A stretch of DNA of 64,000 nt, from assembly GCA_040880585.1 (NCBI GenBank), contig JBBDID010000004.1:124001-188000 (forward strand). Direction: 5' to 3'. Shown here piece after piece: positions 16,579 to 25,913 of the stretch. Below the pieces are notes generated by a model, which did not search any database, was not told the origin of the DNA, and saw only the letters and a list, made by a program, of their open reading frames with translations. The DNA is from Paracrocinitomix sp040880585. GTDB taxonomy: Bacteria; Bacteroidota; Bacteroidia; Flavobacteriales_D; Crocinitomicaceae. Made by a program: the position numbers and the translations under genes. Within the stretch, counting starts at the first letter, position 1. Every line of letters starts with the position of its first letter.

Positions 16579-17328
16579 ATGAGTATAAAAGAAAAGCTAG
16601 ATATCGCTAATATTCCTGAGCATGTTGCAATCATTATGGACGGTAATGGTCGTTGGGCAAAGAGTAAAGGACAAATGCGGCTTTTTGGTCATGCAACAGG
16701 CGTTGAAGCAGTTAGAGAAGCGTTGAAAGCAGCCTCTGAAGTCAAGGTGAAGTATCTTACCCTATATGCTTTTTCTACAGAAAACTGGAATCGCCCAAAA
16801 GAAGAAGTGGACGGTTTGATGGATTTACTGGTAACTACCATTGCGAATGAAATTGAGTCATTGAATGAGAATAATGTGCGTTTATCAGCTATCGGGAATA
16901 TAGACGAATTGCCTGAAAAATGTAAAATAGAACTCAATAATGCTATTGTGCAAACAGCTGAAAACAAAGGAACGTGCTTAATACTCGCACTCAATTATAG
17001 CTCAAAATATGAATTAAAATCTGCGATCAAAAAAATCGCACAAAAACATAAAGAAGGAGAAATTGATCTCTCAGAGATCACCGATCAGTTGGTCAGCGAT
17101 CACCTTTATACTGCCGGAATACCGGATCCTGAATTAATGATCAGGACAAGTGGTGAACTGCGGATTAGCAACTTTTTATTGTGGCAGTTGGCTTACAGTG
17201 AATTGCATTTTACACCTATTTTTTGGCCGGATTTTAAGAAAGAAAATTTTTTCCAAGCCATATATGATTACCAAAACAGAGAAAGAAGATTTGGGCTGGT
17301 TAGTGAACAATTAAACGTACCTGAATGA
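16579..17328 (+). CDS. uppS: Isoprenyl (undecaprenyl diphosphate) transferase
   Basis: Makes the C55 lipid carrier for peptidoglycan and O-antigen synthesis. 249 aa. Family motifs: IPEHVAIIMDGNGRWAKSKG (residues about 12-31), GHATG, LTLYAFSTENW and PELMIRTSGELRISNFLLWQ. The start is ATG 16579-16581; a TTG-initiated extension of 14 codons is possible but unneeded. The stop overlaps the bamA start (ATGA), so the two are translationally coupled. Confidence 0.95.
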   Translation: MSIKEKLDIANIPEHVAIIMDGNGRWAKSKGQMRLFGHATGVEAVREALKAASEVKVKYLTLYAFSTENWNRPKEEVDGLMDLLVTTIANEIESLNENNVRLSAIGNIDELPEKCKIELNNAIVQTAENKGTCLILALNYSSKYELKSAIKKIAQKHKEGEIDLSEITDQLVSDHLYTAGIPDPELMIRTSGELRISNFLLWQLAYSELHFTPIFWPDFKKENFFQAIYDYQNRERRFGLVSEQLNVPE

Positions 17329-19910
17329 AATTAATAAAGTTCTTTTTTCTCTCTTTGAGCATCTTATTGATGCATCAGGCTTTGGCTCAAAAACCCACTT
17401 ACCTGAGTCCGTCTAAACATACCATTGCACGGACAGTAGTGCAAGGAGTGGATCATTTAAATCATGATGCCATTGTTTTGATTTCAGGCCTTACCCCCGG
17501 TAAAGAAATTACTGTTCCGGGAGATGACATCTCACAAGCCATTAAAAAATTGTGGGAACAAGATCTTTTTTCTGAGGTAGAAGTGGGGTATTCAAAAATT
17601 GATCCGGTAACGGATGAAATATTCTTGTACATCAAATTACAAGACCTGCCCAAGCTTACACAGTATTCTTTTAGCGATAATATTCCCAGAAGACATGTGG
17701 AAGACCTCAGAGAGCAGTTGGATCTCTATGCCGGCCGTACCATCAATGAATCCTTGAAAAGAAATAGTAGCAATCAGATAAAAGCATTTTATCAGGACAA
17801 AGGATTTTTAAATGTTGAGGTGAATATTGAAGAAGTGGTAGATACAACTGCTTTTAACTCCAGAAAATTTATCATCAATATAGAAAAGGGAGAAAAAGTG
17901 AAAATCAACCACATTTTGTTTTATGGGAATGAAATAGAAAAAGATGCCGAGAAATCTTTTTTTCAAAACCTTAAACAGAGATGGGTGGTTTCAGACAGAG
18001 GGCTGCGTAGCTCTATGAAAGATACTAAAAAGAAAGGCATTTTGAGAATATTTTCCCGATCCAAATTTAACAAAACGGCCTACGAGCGGGATAAACGTGC
18101 CATAATAGATAAATACAATGCCATTGGATTGCGGGATGCTGAAATTGAAAAGGATTCAGTGTACGAAATGGATGAAAAACACCTGGGTATTGAAATTTGG
18201 ATCAACAAAGGGGAAGAGTATTATTTCGGAGATTTTGAATTTGTCGGTAACACAAAATTCCGAAGCGGACAGTTAGACACCTTGTTGGGGATAAAAAAGG
18301 GAGATTTGTATGATAAAACACTACTAGAGCAGCGATTATATATGAGTCAGGATGGACGTGATATCACTTCTTTGTATATGGATAGGGGTTATCTCTTTTT
18401 TAACGTACAGGCGGTAGAATTAAATATTGATGAAAACAATCACATTAATTATGAAATCCGTATCAATGAGGGAAAACAAGCCCGGGTTAAAAATATTTAC
18501 ATTTATGGGAATACCAAAACCAATGACAATGTGATCCTAAGGGAAATTCGTACAAAACCGGGAGATCTTTTTAACCGGAATGATATTATCAGAACACAAA
18601 GGGAATTGGCCAACTTAGGTTACTTTGACCCGGAACAATTTAACGTGAACCCTATACCGAATCCAGCGGATGGAACAGTGGATATTGAGTATTATGTGGT
18701 TGAAAAATCTTCTGATCAGATAGAACTTTCAGGAGGATATGGTGCCGGTAGATTGATTGGAACGTTAGGTCTTTCATTTAATAATTTTTCTACAAAAAAC
18801 TTCTTCAAAAAAGGAGCCTGGCAACCCCTTCCGGCGGGAGATGGACAGCGATTGAGTATCAGGGGGCAAAGTTATGGCCGTGGTTACCAATCCTACAACC
18901 TTTCCTTTACAGAGCCCTGGTTAGGGGGTAAAAAACCGACCTCTCTCACCATGTTTATGTCCCACTCTTTGATTACTAATGGCGCACAAAAAGAGGATCC
19001 GGGTTTTCAACGTACTTCCATTACTTCAGTGGGTAGTGGTTTGGGATCTCGGTTAAAATGGCCGGATGATTATTTCCAGATCTACGGTGAAATAAATTAT
19101 CAGTATTATGACCTGAGAAATTCTAATTTCTTTGTCTTTTCTAATGGCTATTCAAACAATATCTCATTAAAAACAGTTTTGACCAGAAACTCTATTGACG
19201 CACCCATTTATCCTAGATCCGGTTCAAAATTCACCTTGACCACAAAAGCGACTTTACCGTATTCATTCTTTGATGGTTATTCGGATAATGAATACCAAAC
19301 GCTCTCAGAGCAACAGCGATTTAAATATGCAGAGTACTATAAAATCAAATTTACGGCAGAATGGTTTGTGCCCTTGTCAAAAAATAAAAAATTGGTGTTG
19401 TATCCAAAATTGGGGTATGGTTTCTTAGGGGCTTACAATACGGCCAAAGGAGTTTCGCCTTTTGAACGCTTTTATCTTGGTGGATCAGGATTAAATGGCA
19501 CCTGGCAGTTTGATGGAAGAGAAATTATCTCTTTGCGGGGATATAATGGAAACAGTACTGTTTCACCAACCACAGGTGGTACGCTTATTGCTAAGTATTC
19601 TTTAGAGTTGAGGTATCCGCTTTCTTTAAACCCAAGTGCCACCATTTACGGACTTATATTTGCAGAAGCGGGTAATACATACAACGGTTTTAAAGAGTTT
19701 GACCCATTTAATGTGAAACGTTCTGCCGGTGCGGGAGTTAGGGTGTTTTTACCCATGTTTGGCATGTTGGGAGTTGATTTTGCATGGGGCTTTGATCCTC
19801 TGGATCCCGGTTCGGCAGGAATCGGAACTTCAGATGACCCGGGAGCAAGTCCAAAAGGCTATTCCTTTGGCTTCTTCCCGATAATTGGAATGAATATTGG
19901 AGATTTGTAA
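17325..19910 (+). CDS. bamA: BamA, outer membrane protein assembly factor
   Basis: Inserts beta-barrel proteins into the outer membrane. 861 aa: signal peptide (about 1-21, SILLMHQALAQ), five POTRA-like periplasmic repeats (for example VKINHILFYGNEIEKD, YYFGDFEFVGNTKF and VKNIYIYGNTKTND), then a 16-strand barrel with SGGYGAGRLIGTLGLSFNNF and the C-terminal surface-antigen segment ending in FFPIIGMNIGDL. Cotranscribed with uppS and followed by two OmpH-like chaperone genes, a common Bacteroidota order. Confidence 0.96.
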   Translation: MKLIKFFFLSLSILLMHQALAQKPTYLSPSKHTIARTVVQGVDHLNHDAIVLISGLTPGKEITVPGDDISQAIKKLWEQDLFSEVEVGYSKIDPVTDEIFLYIKLQDLPKLTQYSFSDNIPRRHVEDLREQLDLYAGRTINESLKRNSSNQIKAFYQDKGFLNVEVNIEEVVDTTAFNSRKFIINIEKGEKVKINHILFYGNEIEKDAEKSFFQNLKQRWVVSDRGLRSSMKDTKKKGILRIFSRSKFNKTAYERDKRAIIDKYNAIGLRDAEIEKDSVYEMDEKHLGIEIWINKGEEYYFGDFEFVGNTKFRSGQLDTLLGIKKGDLYDKTLLEQRLYMSQDGRDITSLYMDRGYLFFNVQAVELNIDENNHINYEIRINEGKQARVKNIYIYGNTKTNDNVILREIRTKPGDLFNRNDIIRTQRELANLGYFDPEQFNVNPIPNPADGTVDIEYYVVEKSSDQIELSGGYGAGRLIGTLGLSFNNFSTKNFFKKGAWQPLPAGDGQRLSIRGQSYGRGYQSYNLSFTEPWLGGKKPTSLTMFMSHSLITNGAQKEDPGFQRTSITSVGSGLGSRLKWPDDYFQIYGEINYQYYDLRNSNFFVFSNGYSNNISLKTVLTRNSIDAPIYPRSGSKFTLTTKATLPYSFFDGYSDNEYQTLSEQQRFKYAEYYKIKFTAEWFVPLSKNKKLVLYPKLGYGFLGAYNTAKGVSPFERFYLGGSGLNGTWQFDGREIISLRGYNGNSTVSPTTGGTLIAKYSLELRYPLSLNPSATIYGLIFAEAGNTYNGFKEFDPFNVKRSAGAGVRVFLPMFGMLGVDFAWGFDPLDPGSAGIGTSDDPGASPKGYSFGFFPIIGMNIGDL

Positions 19911-19987
19911 TTGATGGATTAATGGTTAAATTTGCAGCCTTAAATCAAAAGACTGTTAGTGATTGAAAAGCAATCTGTTTAATTAAG

Positions 19988-20512
19988 ATGAAAAAAATAA
20001 TAGGTGTATTGATCTTGATGTTAAGCCTGGGTAATTTCGCCTCTGCTCAACGCTATGCCTATGTAGATACACAGTACATTTTAGATAAAGTACCCGAATA
20101 TAATAAAGCGCAAGAAGAGTTGAATCGATTATCAGAAGAATGGCTGAAAGAAGTGGAAAGCCTGTTTTCACTGGTAGATCAAAAAAGACAGGAATACGAA
20201 GAGGAGAAAATCTTATTGCCTGAAGAAATTAAAAAAACCCGCCTTAAAGAAATTAGTAAATTAGAAGCCGAAGCAAAAGAACTGCAAAAACAAAGATTTG
20301 GAGTGGGAGGAGATTTATTTATGAAAAGAGAAGAATTAATCAGACCGATTCAGGATCAAATTTTCAATGCTATACAGTCCATAGCTTCGCAAAGAAACTT
20401 TGCCTTTGTCTTTGATAAAGCAAATCAGTCTAATTTATTGTATGCAGATCCCAAGTATGACATTAGTGACCAGGTACTTAGAGAAATGGGCATTAAAATT
20501 GATAATAACTAA
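19988..20512 (+). CDS. OmpH/Skp-family periplasmic chaperone 1
   Basis: 174 aa with signal peptide (MKKIIGVLILMLSLGNFASA), then AYVDTQYILDKVPEYN, the conserved OmpH start, a long coiled-coil helix rich in E, K and Q (about 45-115), and a C-terminal strand region IASQRNFAFVFDKAN. Skp-type chaperones carry unfolded outer-membrane proteins to BamA, encoded just upstream. Confidence 0.9.
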   Translation: MKKIIGVLILMLSLGNFASAQRYAYVDTQYILDKVPEYNKAQEELNRLSEEWLKEVESLFSLVDQKRQEYEEEKILLPEEIKKTRLKEISKLEAEAKELQKQRFGVGGDLFMKREELIRPIQDQIFNAIQSIASQRNFAFVFDKANQSNLLYADPKYDISDQVLREMGIKIDNN

Positions 20513-20544
20513 TAGAATAACAAAGATTAAGTAAAAAAAGAAAA

Positions 20545-21075
20545 ATGAGAAAGGTATTATTTACAATGATAGCATTGGTGGCAATAGGAAGTTTTACATC
20601 TATTGCGCAAACCGCTAAATTTGCACATGTGTATAGTGAGAAAGTGCTGGATAGTATCCAGTCGTATAAAAACATTATTGAGTCACAAGAGCAAATTTAT
20701 GTAGAAGCCGAAAAACAATCTAAGAAATTACAGAGTGATATTCAAAGAATTCAGAGAGATGCTCAGGCCGGAGCTGATACATTGACGGAGTTTGATATGT
20801 ATCTTTTGCAAAGTGAAGTGGAAGAAAAGCAACAAAAATTATATGAGTTGGAACAATACGCTCAAGGCAAACTGCAACGGGTCAATCAACTTTTACAACA
20901 GCTGATGGATGTATACCGAAAAGCGGTAAAGGAAGTAGCAGATAAATACGGATATACGTATGTTTTTGATGGCGATTCTCAAGTGCTGTATGCCAGTCCA
21001 AAAGGAAATGACATTACGGATGAAGTAAGAACCGTTCTTTTGCGAATGGATAAAGAAGCTCCGATTTTAGAATAA
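20545..21075 (+). CDS. OmpH/Skp-family periplasmic chaperone 2
   Basis: 176 aa, paralogue of the previous protein: signal peptide ending SIAQ, AKFAHVYSEKVLDSIQ, coiled-coil tentacle region (about 50-125) and KYGYTYVFDGDSQVLYASP. It is 32 bp downstream of its paralogue and followed by a strong terminator, closing the uppS-bamA-ompH-ompH operon. Confidence 0.9.
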   Translation: MRKVLFTMIALVAIGSFTSIAQTAKFAHVYSEKVLDSIQSYKNIIESQEQIYVEAEKQSKKLQSDIQRIQRDAQAGADTLTEFDMYLLQSEVEEKQQKLYELEQYAQGKLQRVNQLLQQLMDVYRKAVKEVADKYGYTYVFDGDSQVLYASPKGNDITDEVRTVLLRMDKEAPILE

Positions 21076-21102
21076 GTTCGAACAAATAATAAAAACACTA
21101 CA

Positions 21103-21134
21103 AGCCGCTTCGTTTTTTGGAGCGGCTTTTTTTG
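21103..21134 (+). terminator. Strong intrinsic terminator after the bamA-ompH operon
   Basis: AGCCGCT (21103-21109), 11-nt loop, AGCGGCT (21121-21127), then a run of seven T. Lies 28 bp after the stop codon. Confidence 0.85.
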
Positions 21135-21144
21135 CTTTTAATTG

Positions 21145-21152
21145 TACATTTG
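21145..21152 (+). promoter_or_regulatory. -7 element directly before murI
   Basis: TACATTTG fits TAnnTTTG and ends only 4 bp before the ATG at 21157. If used, murI would be transcribed with almost no leader. No -33 match at the right distance, so this may be chance. Confidence 0.3.
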
Positions 21153-21156
21153 GTGT

Positions 21157-21957
21157 ATGAATAATAACCCCATTGGTATATTTGATTCAGGAATAGGTGG
21201 ATTAACAGTGGCAAAAGCGATAAGCGAAGCCTTGCCCAATGAACACATCATTTATTTTGGCGATACTGCCCACTTACCTTATGGAGATAAATCCAAAGAA
21301 TCTATACAGACTTATTCTAAGCGGATCACCGGGTTTTTATTATCAAAGGGATGTAAGGCAATTGTAATCGCATGTAATACGGCCTCATCTCAAGCGTATT
21401 CAGAAGTGAAAAAGGTTTATCCGAATGTTCCCATTGTCAATGTAATCCAACCTACAGTTAAATATTGCACCGAGAAATATGAAACGGGAAAAATTGGTGT
21501 CATTGCTACAAAAGGAACAATTAAATCAAGAGTGTATGCGCGAAAAATTGTAAAGAAAAACCCAAATCTAAAAGTGCACCAACAGGCAACGCCATTATTA
21601 GCCCCCATGTTAGAAGAGGGCTTTTTCAATAACAATATTTCTCAAACGATTATCAACTCCTACCTTTCAGTAAAAAACTTTCAGGATATTAAAGCCTTGA
21701 TTCTGGGATGTACCCACTATCCGCTCATCAAAAATGAAATTGAAAATTATTTTCAAAATAAAATAGAAGTGATCGATTCTGCCTCTGTTGTTGCTGAATA
21801 CATCAAGAAATTGCTCAAAAAAATCGACTTGTCCGCCGACCAACACAAAGGTAGTAATGAGTTTTATGTGTCTGATTATACCAAATCCTTTGAAAACACC
21901 TCAAAACTTTTTTTTGGAGAGAAAATAAACCTCAAAGAAGCGCGTATTTGGGATTAA
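21157..21957 (+). CDS. murI: Glutamate racemase
   Basis: Supplies D-glutamate for peptidoglycan. 266 aa, cofactor-independent racemase with both catalytic cysteines in context (VIACNTASS and ILGCTHYPL), the N-terminal PIGIFDSGIGGLTV and YFGDTAHLPYG. The start MNNNPIGIF at 21157 is preferred; a GTG-type start 15 bp upstream would lie on the -7 element. It is monocistronic between two terminator/gap regions. Confidence 0.95.
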   Translation: MNNNPIGIFDSGIGGLTVAKAISEALPNEHIIYFGDTAHLPYGDKSKESIQTYSKRITGFLLSKGCKAIVIACNTASSQAYSEVKKVYPNVPIVNVIQPTVKYCTEKYETGKIGVIATKGTIKSRVYARKIVKKNPNLKVHQQATPLLAPMLEEGFFNNNISQTIINSYLSVKNFQDIKALILGCTHYPLIKNEIENYFQNKIEVIDSASVVAEYIKKLLKKIDLSADQHKGSNEFYVSDYTKSFENTSKLFFGEKINLKEARIWD

Positions 21958-22000
21958 TTCAGTAATTTAATAACCTTATTAATTAATTATTGTTTAAATC

Positions 22001-22408
22001 ATGAGCGAAGAAATATTAGATGAGGGAGTGATTGCTCCAGCTAAAGAAACAGTTAACATCACAAAAGATAAAGCTATTTATGCCTTTAAAAACACCAGTG
22101 AAGATCAACTGGCTGAGAAACTACAGGCATTCCTATTAAAAGATGGGTATAAATTAGAAGCAGGTACAGTAAAAAATGGAACCTACGGTAAGGGAAGTAA
22201 AACCATGCGAATTTTGTTCGGAGCCTTTGTGAAACGGTTTACCTGGGGAGTCAAAGTGCAAGATAAAGAAGGGGCAACGTATTTGGTGTTCAGCAAAGAT
22301 GAAAAAGGATATTGGGGTGGGGCAATTGGTGTTTCACAGGTCAAAAAAGAATATGCCAGAATCACATCTGTTTTGAAAAATTTCCACGCAGCGCACCATG
22401 ACAAATAA
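22001..22408 (+). CDS. Conserved hypothetical protein
   Basis: 135 aa, no signal peptide or membrane helix. The first 25 residues are acidic and flexible; the rest is mixed alpha/beta (EDQLAEKLQAFLLKDGYKLE, TWGVKVQDKEG, EKGYWGGAIGVSQVKKEY). Family not recognised. It is 2 bp from the next gene, so the pair is probably cotranscribed and may work together at the membrane. Confidence 0.7.
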   Translation: MSEEILDEGVIAPAKETVNITKDKAIYAFKNTSEDQLAEKLQAFLLKDGYKLEAGTVKNGTYGKGSKTMRILFGAFVKRFTWGVKVQDKEGATYLVFSKDEKGYWGGAIGVSQVKKEYARITSVLKNFHAAHHDK

Positions 22409-22410
22409 AA

Positions 22411-22809
22411 TTGAATAGCAAGTTACCATACCACATTCTAAATACGCTAATGATCGCCGGAGGAGTTGGATTCATGTTGAATATGCTCAATCTCGTTCAC
22501 TTTTTAATGAAAGTAAAGGTGATTCATTTTCTGCTACTTATTGGAGGTGCAGTAATATTGAAATTTTTATATGGGTCATTGAGGCCAAAAGTGAAAGATC
22601 CTATCATTGAAAACTCCATGGCACGTAAATTCTTTTTTCTGGGGATGGGGGTGTTGGCTTTGTCACTGATCATGCGCACTTATAATATTCCGTATTATTC
22701 CTGGTTGTTATATTTAGACATAGGCATTCAATTGGTCGCTCTGGTATTATCCTTTATAGAAAATAAGGATAAAGAGGAGCTGCAAGAAGAGATTTTAGAC
22801 TCGGAATAA
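22411..22809 (+). CDS. Small four-helix membrane protein of unknown function
   Basis: About 132 aa with four hydrophobic segments (about 10-27, 36-55, 70-87, 93-113) and an acidic tail EELQEEILDSE. Read here from TTG 22411, two bases after the previous stop; the first ATG would be 22450 and would cut the first helix, so the TTG is preferred. No family recognised. Confidence 0.6.
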   Translation: MNSKLPYHILNTLMIAGGVGFMLNMLNLVHFLMKVKVIHFLLLIGGAVILKFLYGSLRPKVKDPIIENSMARKFFFLGMGVLALSLIMRTYNIPYYSWLLYLDIGIQLVALVLSFIENKDKEELQEEILDSE

Positions 22810-23144
22810 TCGTAAAAAGATGCACCCTTATGAATCAATCTGTTACTTTATTATCAAGTTAAAGGTTAAAACCCTGCAACTTATTGCAGTTACTTTAGTT
22901 TCTATAAACTTTCCTCCAAATGGGCAATTTGGCAACAAGCAATAGGCAAACTTTTTCTCAAGTTTTTGCCTATTGCCCATTGCAAATTGACTTGTTGGAG
23001 TATTTTAAAAGAAATTTCATTTCGCTATTAAAACCTCTGTACTTCCAGAGCAGAGTGGTTTAGTTATCTGCTATCTGTTGCATTTGGTCGGAATTAACTA
23101 AATAACAGATTGGGCATTTGATATTCATTGCTATATTCAGCCCA
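22810..23144. other. Intergenic region with overlapping inverted repeats
   Basis: No gene seen. It contains a 12-bp perfect stem GCAATAGGCAAA (22939-22950) / TTTGCCTATTGC (22965-22976) and three further complementary pairs that compete with or cross it: TGGGCAAT/ATTGCCCA (22921-22928, 22972-22979), CAATTTG/CAAATTG (22925-22931, 22983-22989) and CAACAAG/CTTGTTG (22933-22939, 22991-22997). It could be a terminator, a leader RNA for the phosphatase gene, or a repeat relic. Confidence 0.5.
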
Positions 23145-25259
23145 ATGAATTTTAGGAATATACAGATATCGTTGGCTTTGCTGACTTTTATTTATTTGAC
23201 CGATAATTCTTTTGGGCAAACAATCTACCAGTCGTATAAAAAAAAGTTTGAAGTCACCTGGGATCTACAGTTCCAGAATCCCGATTCAGCACAAAAGCTT
23301 TTAGATAAGTACTTAGTTGAGTTGAATTCAGATGCAGAAAAACTGAGTGCGGATAGCTTGTGTGCACTTTATGCGGAATTATATAACAACAAGGGCACCG
23401 CTTATTACTTATCAGATAATTATCCGCAAGCCATTGAAGAGTATCGGCGATCGTACGAATTCAAGAAAGTACTTAAAGACACAGCAGATATCGCAATGTC
23501 TTTAAATAATATTGCAGTTGCATATCATTATATGGGCCAACAAGATCAGGCACTTGATTACCATTACAGGGCACTTAGTTTGAGAGAAGCAATTGGCGAT
23601 TTAAGTGGTAAAGCAATGAGCATGAATAATATAGGATTAATTTATAAATCTCAAAAAATGTATAATGAGGCGCTTGATCTTTATGAACGGGCCTATAAAT
23701 TTGTTGATACCCTAAACAACAAATTCATAGGATCAGCAATTGTCAATAATTTAGGGGGGATTTATGCAGAACTGGGAGAATACGACAAAGCCATTCCATA
23801 CTTTCTTGAATCTTGCCAATTAGACAGTGCAAATAATGACATGAACGGATTGGTAACCTCTTTGGGTAATTACGCTAAAATCCACCATGAATTAGGAGAC
23901 GATAAGACCGCATCCTTTTACTACGCCAAAGCCATAAAATTAGCAGAAGAACTCGGTATTCAAAAAAGTTTAATTTTTGCGTATAAAAATTATGCTGAAT
24001 TCTTATTTAATAATCAGAAATACAATGAGGCTTGGCATTACGCTAAAAAAGCGTATGATTTCTCTGTTGAAATTAAAGATGTTTTTAGTACAAAAACACT
24101 TACGCATAACCTTTCTGAAATTGCGCTAAAGAAAAATGACATGGGTGCAGCGTATCATTATTTAAAGATACACATGGAAATAAAAGATTCTCTGGTGAAT
24201 ATCGATAAGAAAGAGGAAATTCTGAAAAAAACCATGCAGTTTGAATATCACCAAAAGGAACTAAAAGACAGTATTGAGTTTGCCAAAAAAGACGAAGTAA
24301 GAAAAATTCAACTTAATGCCCAAAAAGAACTTATTAAAAAAGATAAGAAGCAATTGAACTATTTATACATGGGGCTCTCAATTCTTGCACTCATGCTTTT
24401 AATTATAATAAGAAGGTTTTGGATTGAGCGAAAGCAGAAAAAGTTAATTGCAGACCAAAAAATAACGCTTGAAGCCGCACATGAACAACTTGAAGAAAGG
24501 AATCGTGAAGTAATGGATAGTATTAATTATGCTCAATTGATCCAGCAGGCGCTATTGAAAAGTGAAGAACATGAGAGCGAGCATCTTCCGAAACATTTTG
24601 TCTATTTTAAACCTAAAGATATTGTCTCAGGTGATTTTTATTGGTCGTTGGAAAAAGAAGGTTATTTATATCTTGCTGTAGCTGATTGTACAGGACATGG
24701 TGTGCCGGGAGCCTTTCTAACCATGTTGGGCACAAGTTTTTTAAATGAAATAAATGCAAAAGACCAGATTTTAGAACCTGCAGAGATCTTAAATCAATTA
24801 AGAAATAGATTTATAACTGAATTGAGCCAAAAAGGGGACGTGAATGATAACAAAGATGGTATGGATATATCTCTTCTACGTCTCCATATTGACTCTTTAT
24901 CAATTCAATGGTCAGGGGCTAACAATGGACTTTATATCATTGATGATCAAGAAAAATTTATAGAGTTAAAACCCGATAAACAACCCATTGGTTATAGTGA
25001 GTTTCAACAGCCCTTTACCAACCATTCAGTTCAGTTGAAAAAAGACTATAATATCTATTTATATTCAGATGGCTTTCCAGATCAATTCGGTGGTGAAAAA
25101 GGAAAAAAATACAAATACAAGTCATTTAAAGATAAGTTGATTGAAATTCATAAAGAGGAAATGCAACAACAAAAAATCTTACTGAAGCGAGAGTTTATGG
25201 ATTGGAAAGGATCCTTAGAGCAAATTGATGATGTCTGCGTAATTGGGGTGAGAGTATAA
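23145..25259 (+). CDS. TPR-repeat protein with membrane segment and SpoIIE (PP2C-type) phosphatase domain
   Basis: About 704 aa: signal peptide (MNFRNIQISLALLTFIYL... to FGQ), six or seven TPRs (about 60-340, for example AMSLNNIAVAYHYMGQQDQA), a transmembrane helix near 405-425 (LYMGLSILALMLLIIIRRFW), a short coiled coil and a SpoIIE domain with GDFYW, AVADCTGHGVPGAFL and YSDGFPDQFGG. Paralogue of the protein at 6953-9028, but without the palindrome-encoded insertion. It probably reads an extracytoplasmic or cytoplasmic TPR-bound signal and dephosphorylates a regulator (family inference). ATG 23118 is an alternative start. Confidence 0.9.
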   Translation: MNFRNIQISLALLTFIYLTDNSFGQTIYQSYKKKFEVTWDLQFQNPDSAQKLLDKYLVELNSDAEKLSADSLCALYAELYNNKGTAYYLSDNYPQAIEEYRRSYEFKKVLKDTADIAMSLNNIAVAYHYMGQQDQALDYHYRALSLREAIGDLSGKAMSMNNIGLIYKSQKMYNEALDLYERAYKFVDTLNNKFIGSAIVNNLGGIYAELGEYDKAIPYFLESCQLDSANNDMNGLVTSLGNYAKIHHELGDDKTASFYYAKAIKLAEELGIQKSLIFAYKNYAEFLFNNQKYNEAWHYAKKAYDFSVEIKDVFSTKTLTHNLSEIALKKNDMGAAYHYLKIHMEIKDSLVNIDKKEEILKKTMQFEYHQKELKDSIEFAKKDEVRKIQLNAQKELIKKDKKQLNYLYMGLSILALMLLIIIRRFWIERKQKKLIADQKITLEAAHEQLEERNREVMDSINYAQLIQQALLKSEEHESEHLPKHFVYFKPKDIVSGDFYWSLEKEGYLYLAVADCTGHGVPGAFLTMLGTSFLNEINAKDQILEPAEILNQLRNRFITELSQKGDVNDNKDGMDISLLRLHIDSLSIQWSGANNGLYIIDDQEKFIELKPDKQPIGYSEFQQPFTNHSVQLKKDYNIYLYSDGFPDQFGGEKGKKYKYKSFKDKLIEIHKEEMQQQKILLKREFMDWKGSLEQIDDVCVIGVRV

Positions 25260-25279
25260 ACTCGAACACCAATTTAAGC

Positions 25280-25380
25280 AGTTTACCACGAGCCGCCCAC
25301 TGAGCCGCCCACTGAGCGGAGCCGAAGTGGAAGTCGAAGTGGAAGTCGAAGTGACAGCCGAGTGGTTATAGGAGGACAGC
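25280..25380. repeat. GAGCC / AAGTCGAAGTGG-type short repeats upstream of the TPP riboswitch
   Basis: Two copies of GAGCCGCCCACT (25290-25301, 25302-25313), then GAGCGGAGCCGAAGTGG and two GAAGTGGAAGTC units. These belong to the same AGCGTAGCCGAAGTCGA family as 25561-25580 and 30241-30390. The rest of 25260-25539 holds nothing else I can identify. Confidence 0.6.
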
Positions 25381-25539
25381 CTGTCCCGATTTAGTTGAAC
25401 AGCGAAGCGTTGTGAAACTTATTCGAGACACACCCCAGCTGGAAATCATACAACAAAAAACTTGTTTTTTTAAGGTGCAACTAGAAAAGCATTTTGATCC
25501 AGTAGAGATGTCAATAAATTATTCTTAACTTTACAAATG

Positions 25540-25646
25540 CTTTGGGGGTGTTTTAATGTTGACTGAGCGTAGCCGAAGTCAATACATTAAAACTGAGAAA
25601 TACCCTTTGAACTTGAACCGGGTAATGCCGGCGATAAGGAAAAGTG
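25540..25646 (+). promoter_or_regulatory. TPP riboswitch (thi box) upstream of thiS
   Basis: Thiamine-pyrophosphate-sensing leader of the thi operon. The conserved core is clear: GGGGGTG at 25544-25550, CTGAGAAATACCC at 25593-25605, then GAACTTGAACCGGGTAATGCCGGCGA in pieces to 25633, and GGAAAAG pairing with CTTT for P1. The P3 arm (25551-25592) is unusually long: 9-bp stem TTTTAATGT/ACATTAAAA, then TGACT/AGTCA, capped by GAGCGTAGCCGA, which is the genomic repeat seen elsewhere in the operon. The downstream platform (GGAG/CTCC hairpin and a repeated GATCTTC) is not resolved. Confidence 0.92.
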
Positions 25647-25709
25647 ATCTTCGAAGGAGTTTATCCTCCCCGATCTTCAAAGCACCAAAATTTTAAATAA
25701 ATCGCCGCT

Positions 25710-25913
25710 ATGAAGGTCATCTTTGGTGAAAATACTGTAGAAATTAAGGATAACACAAGCCTGGTCAATTTGCTTGAGCAACAATCACTAAACAAGCAGC
25801 AGGGAATTGCTGTGGCTGTGAACAATGCTGTGGTTCCCCGTGCCAATTGGAACTCACAAAAATTGAATGAAGGAGACCAAATTACAGTCATCAAAGCCAC
25901 CGCCGGCGGATAA
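25710..25913 (+). CDS. thiS: ThiS, sulfur carrier protein of thiazole synthesis
   Basis: 67-aa ubiquitin-like carrier ending in the required Gly-Gly (IKATAGG), the end that is adenylated and thiocarboxylated. The family motif NNAVVPRANWNSQKLNEGD is present. First gene after the TPP riboswitch. Confidence 0.95.
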   Translation: MKVIFGENTVEIKDNTSLVNLLEQQSLNKQQGIAVAVNNAVVPRANWNSQKLNEGDQITVIKATAGG

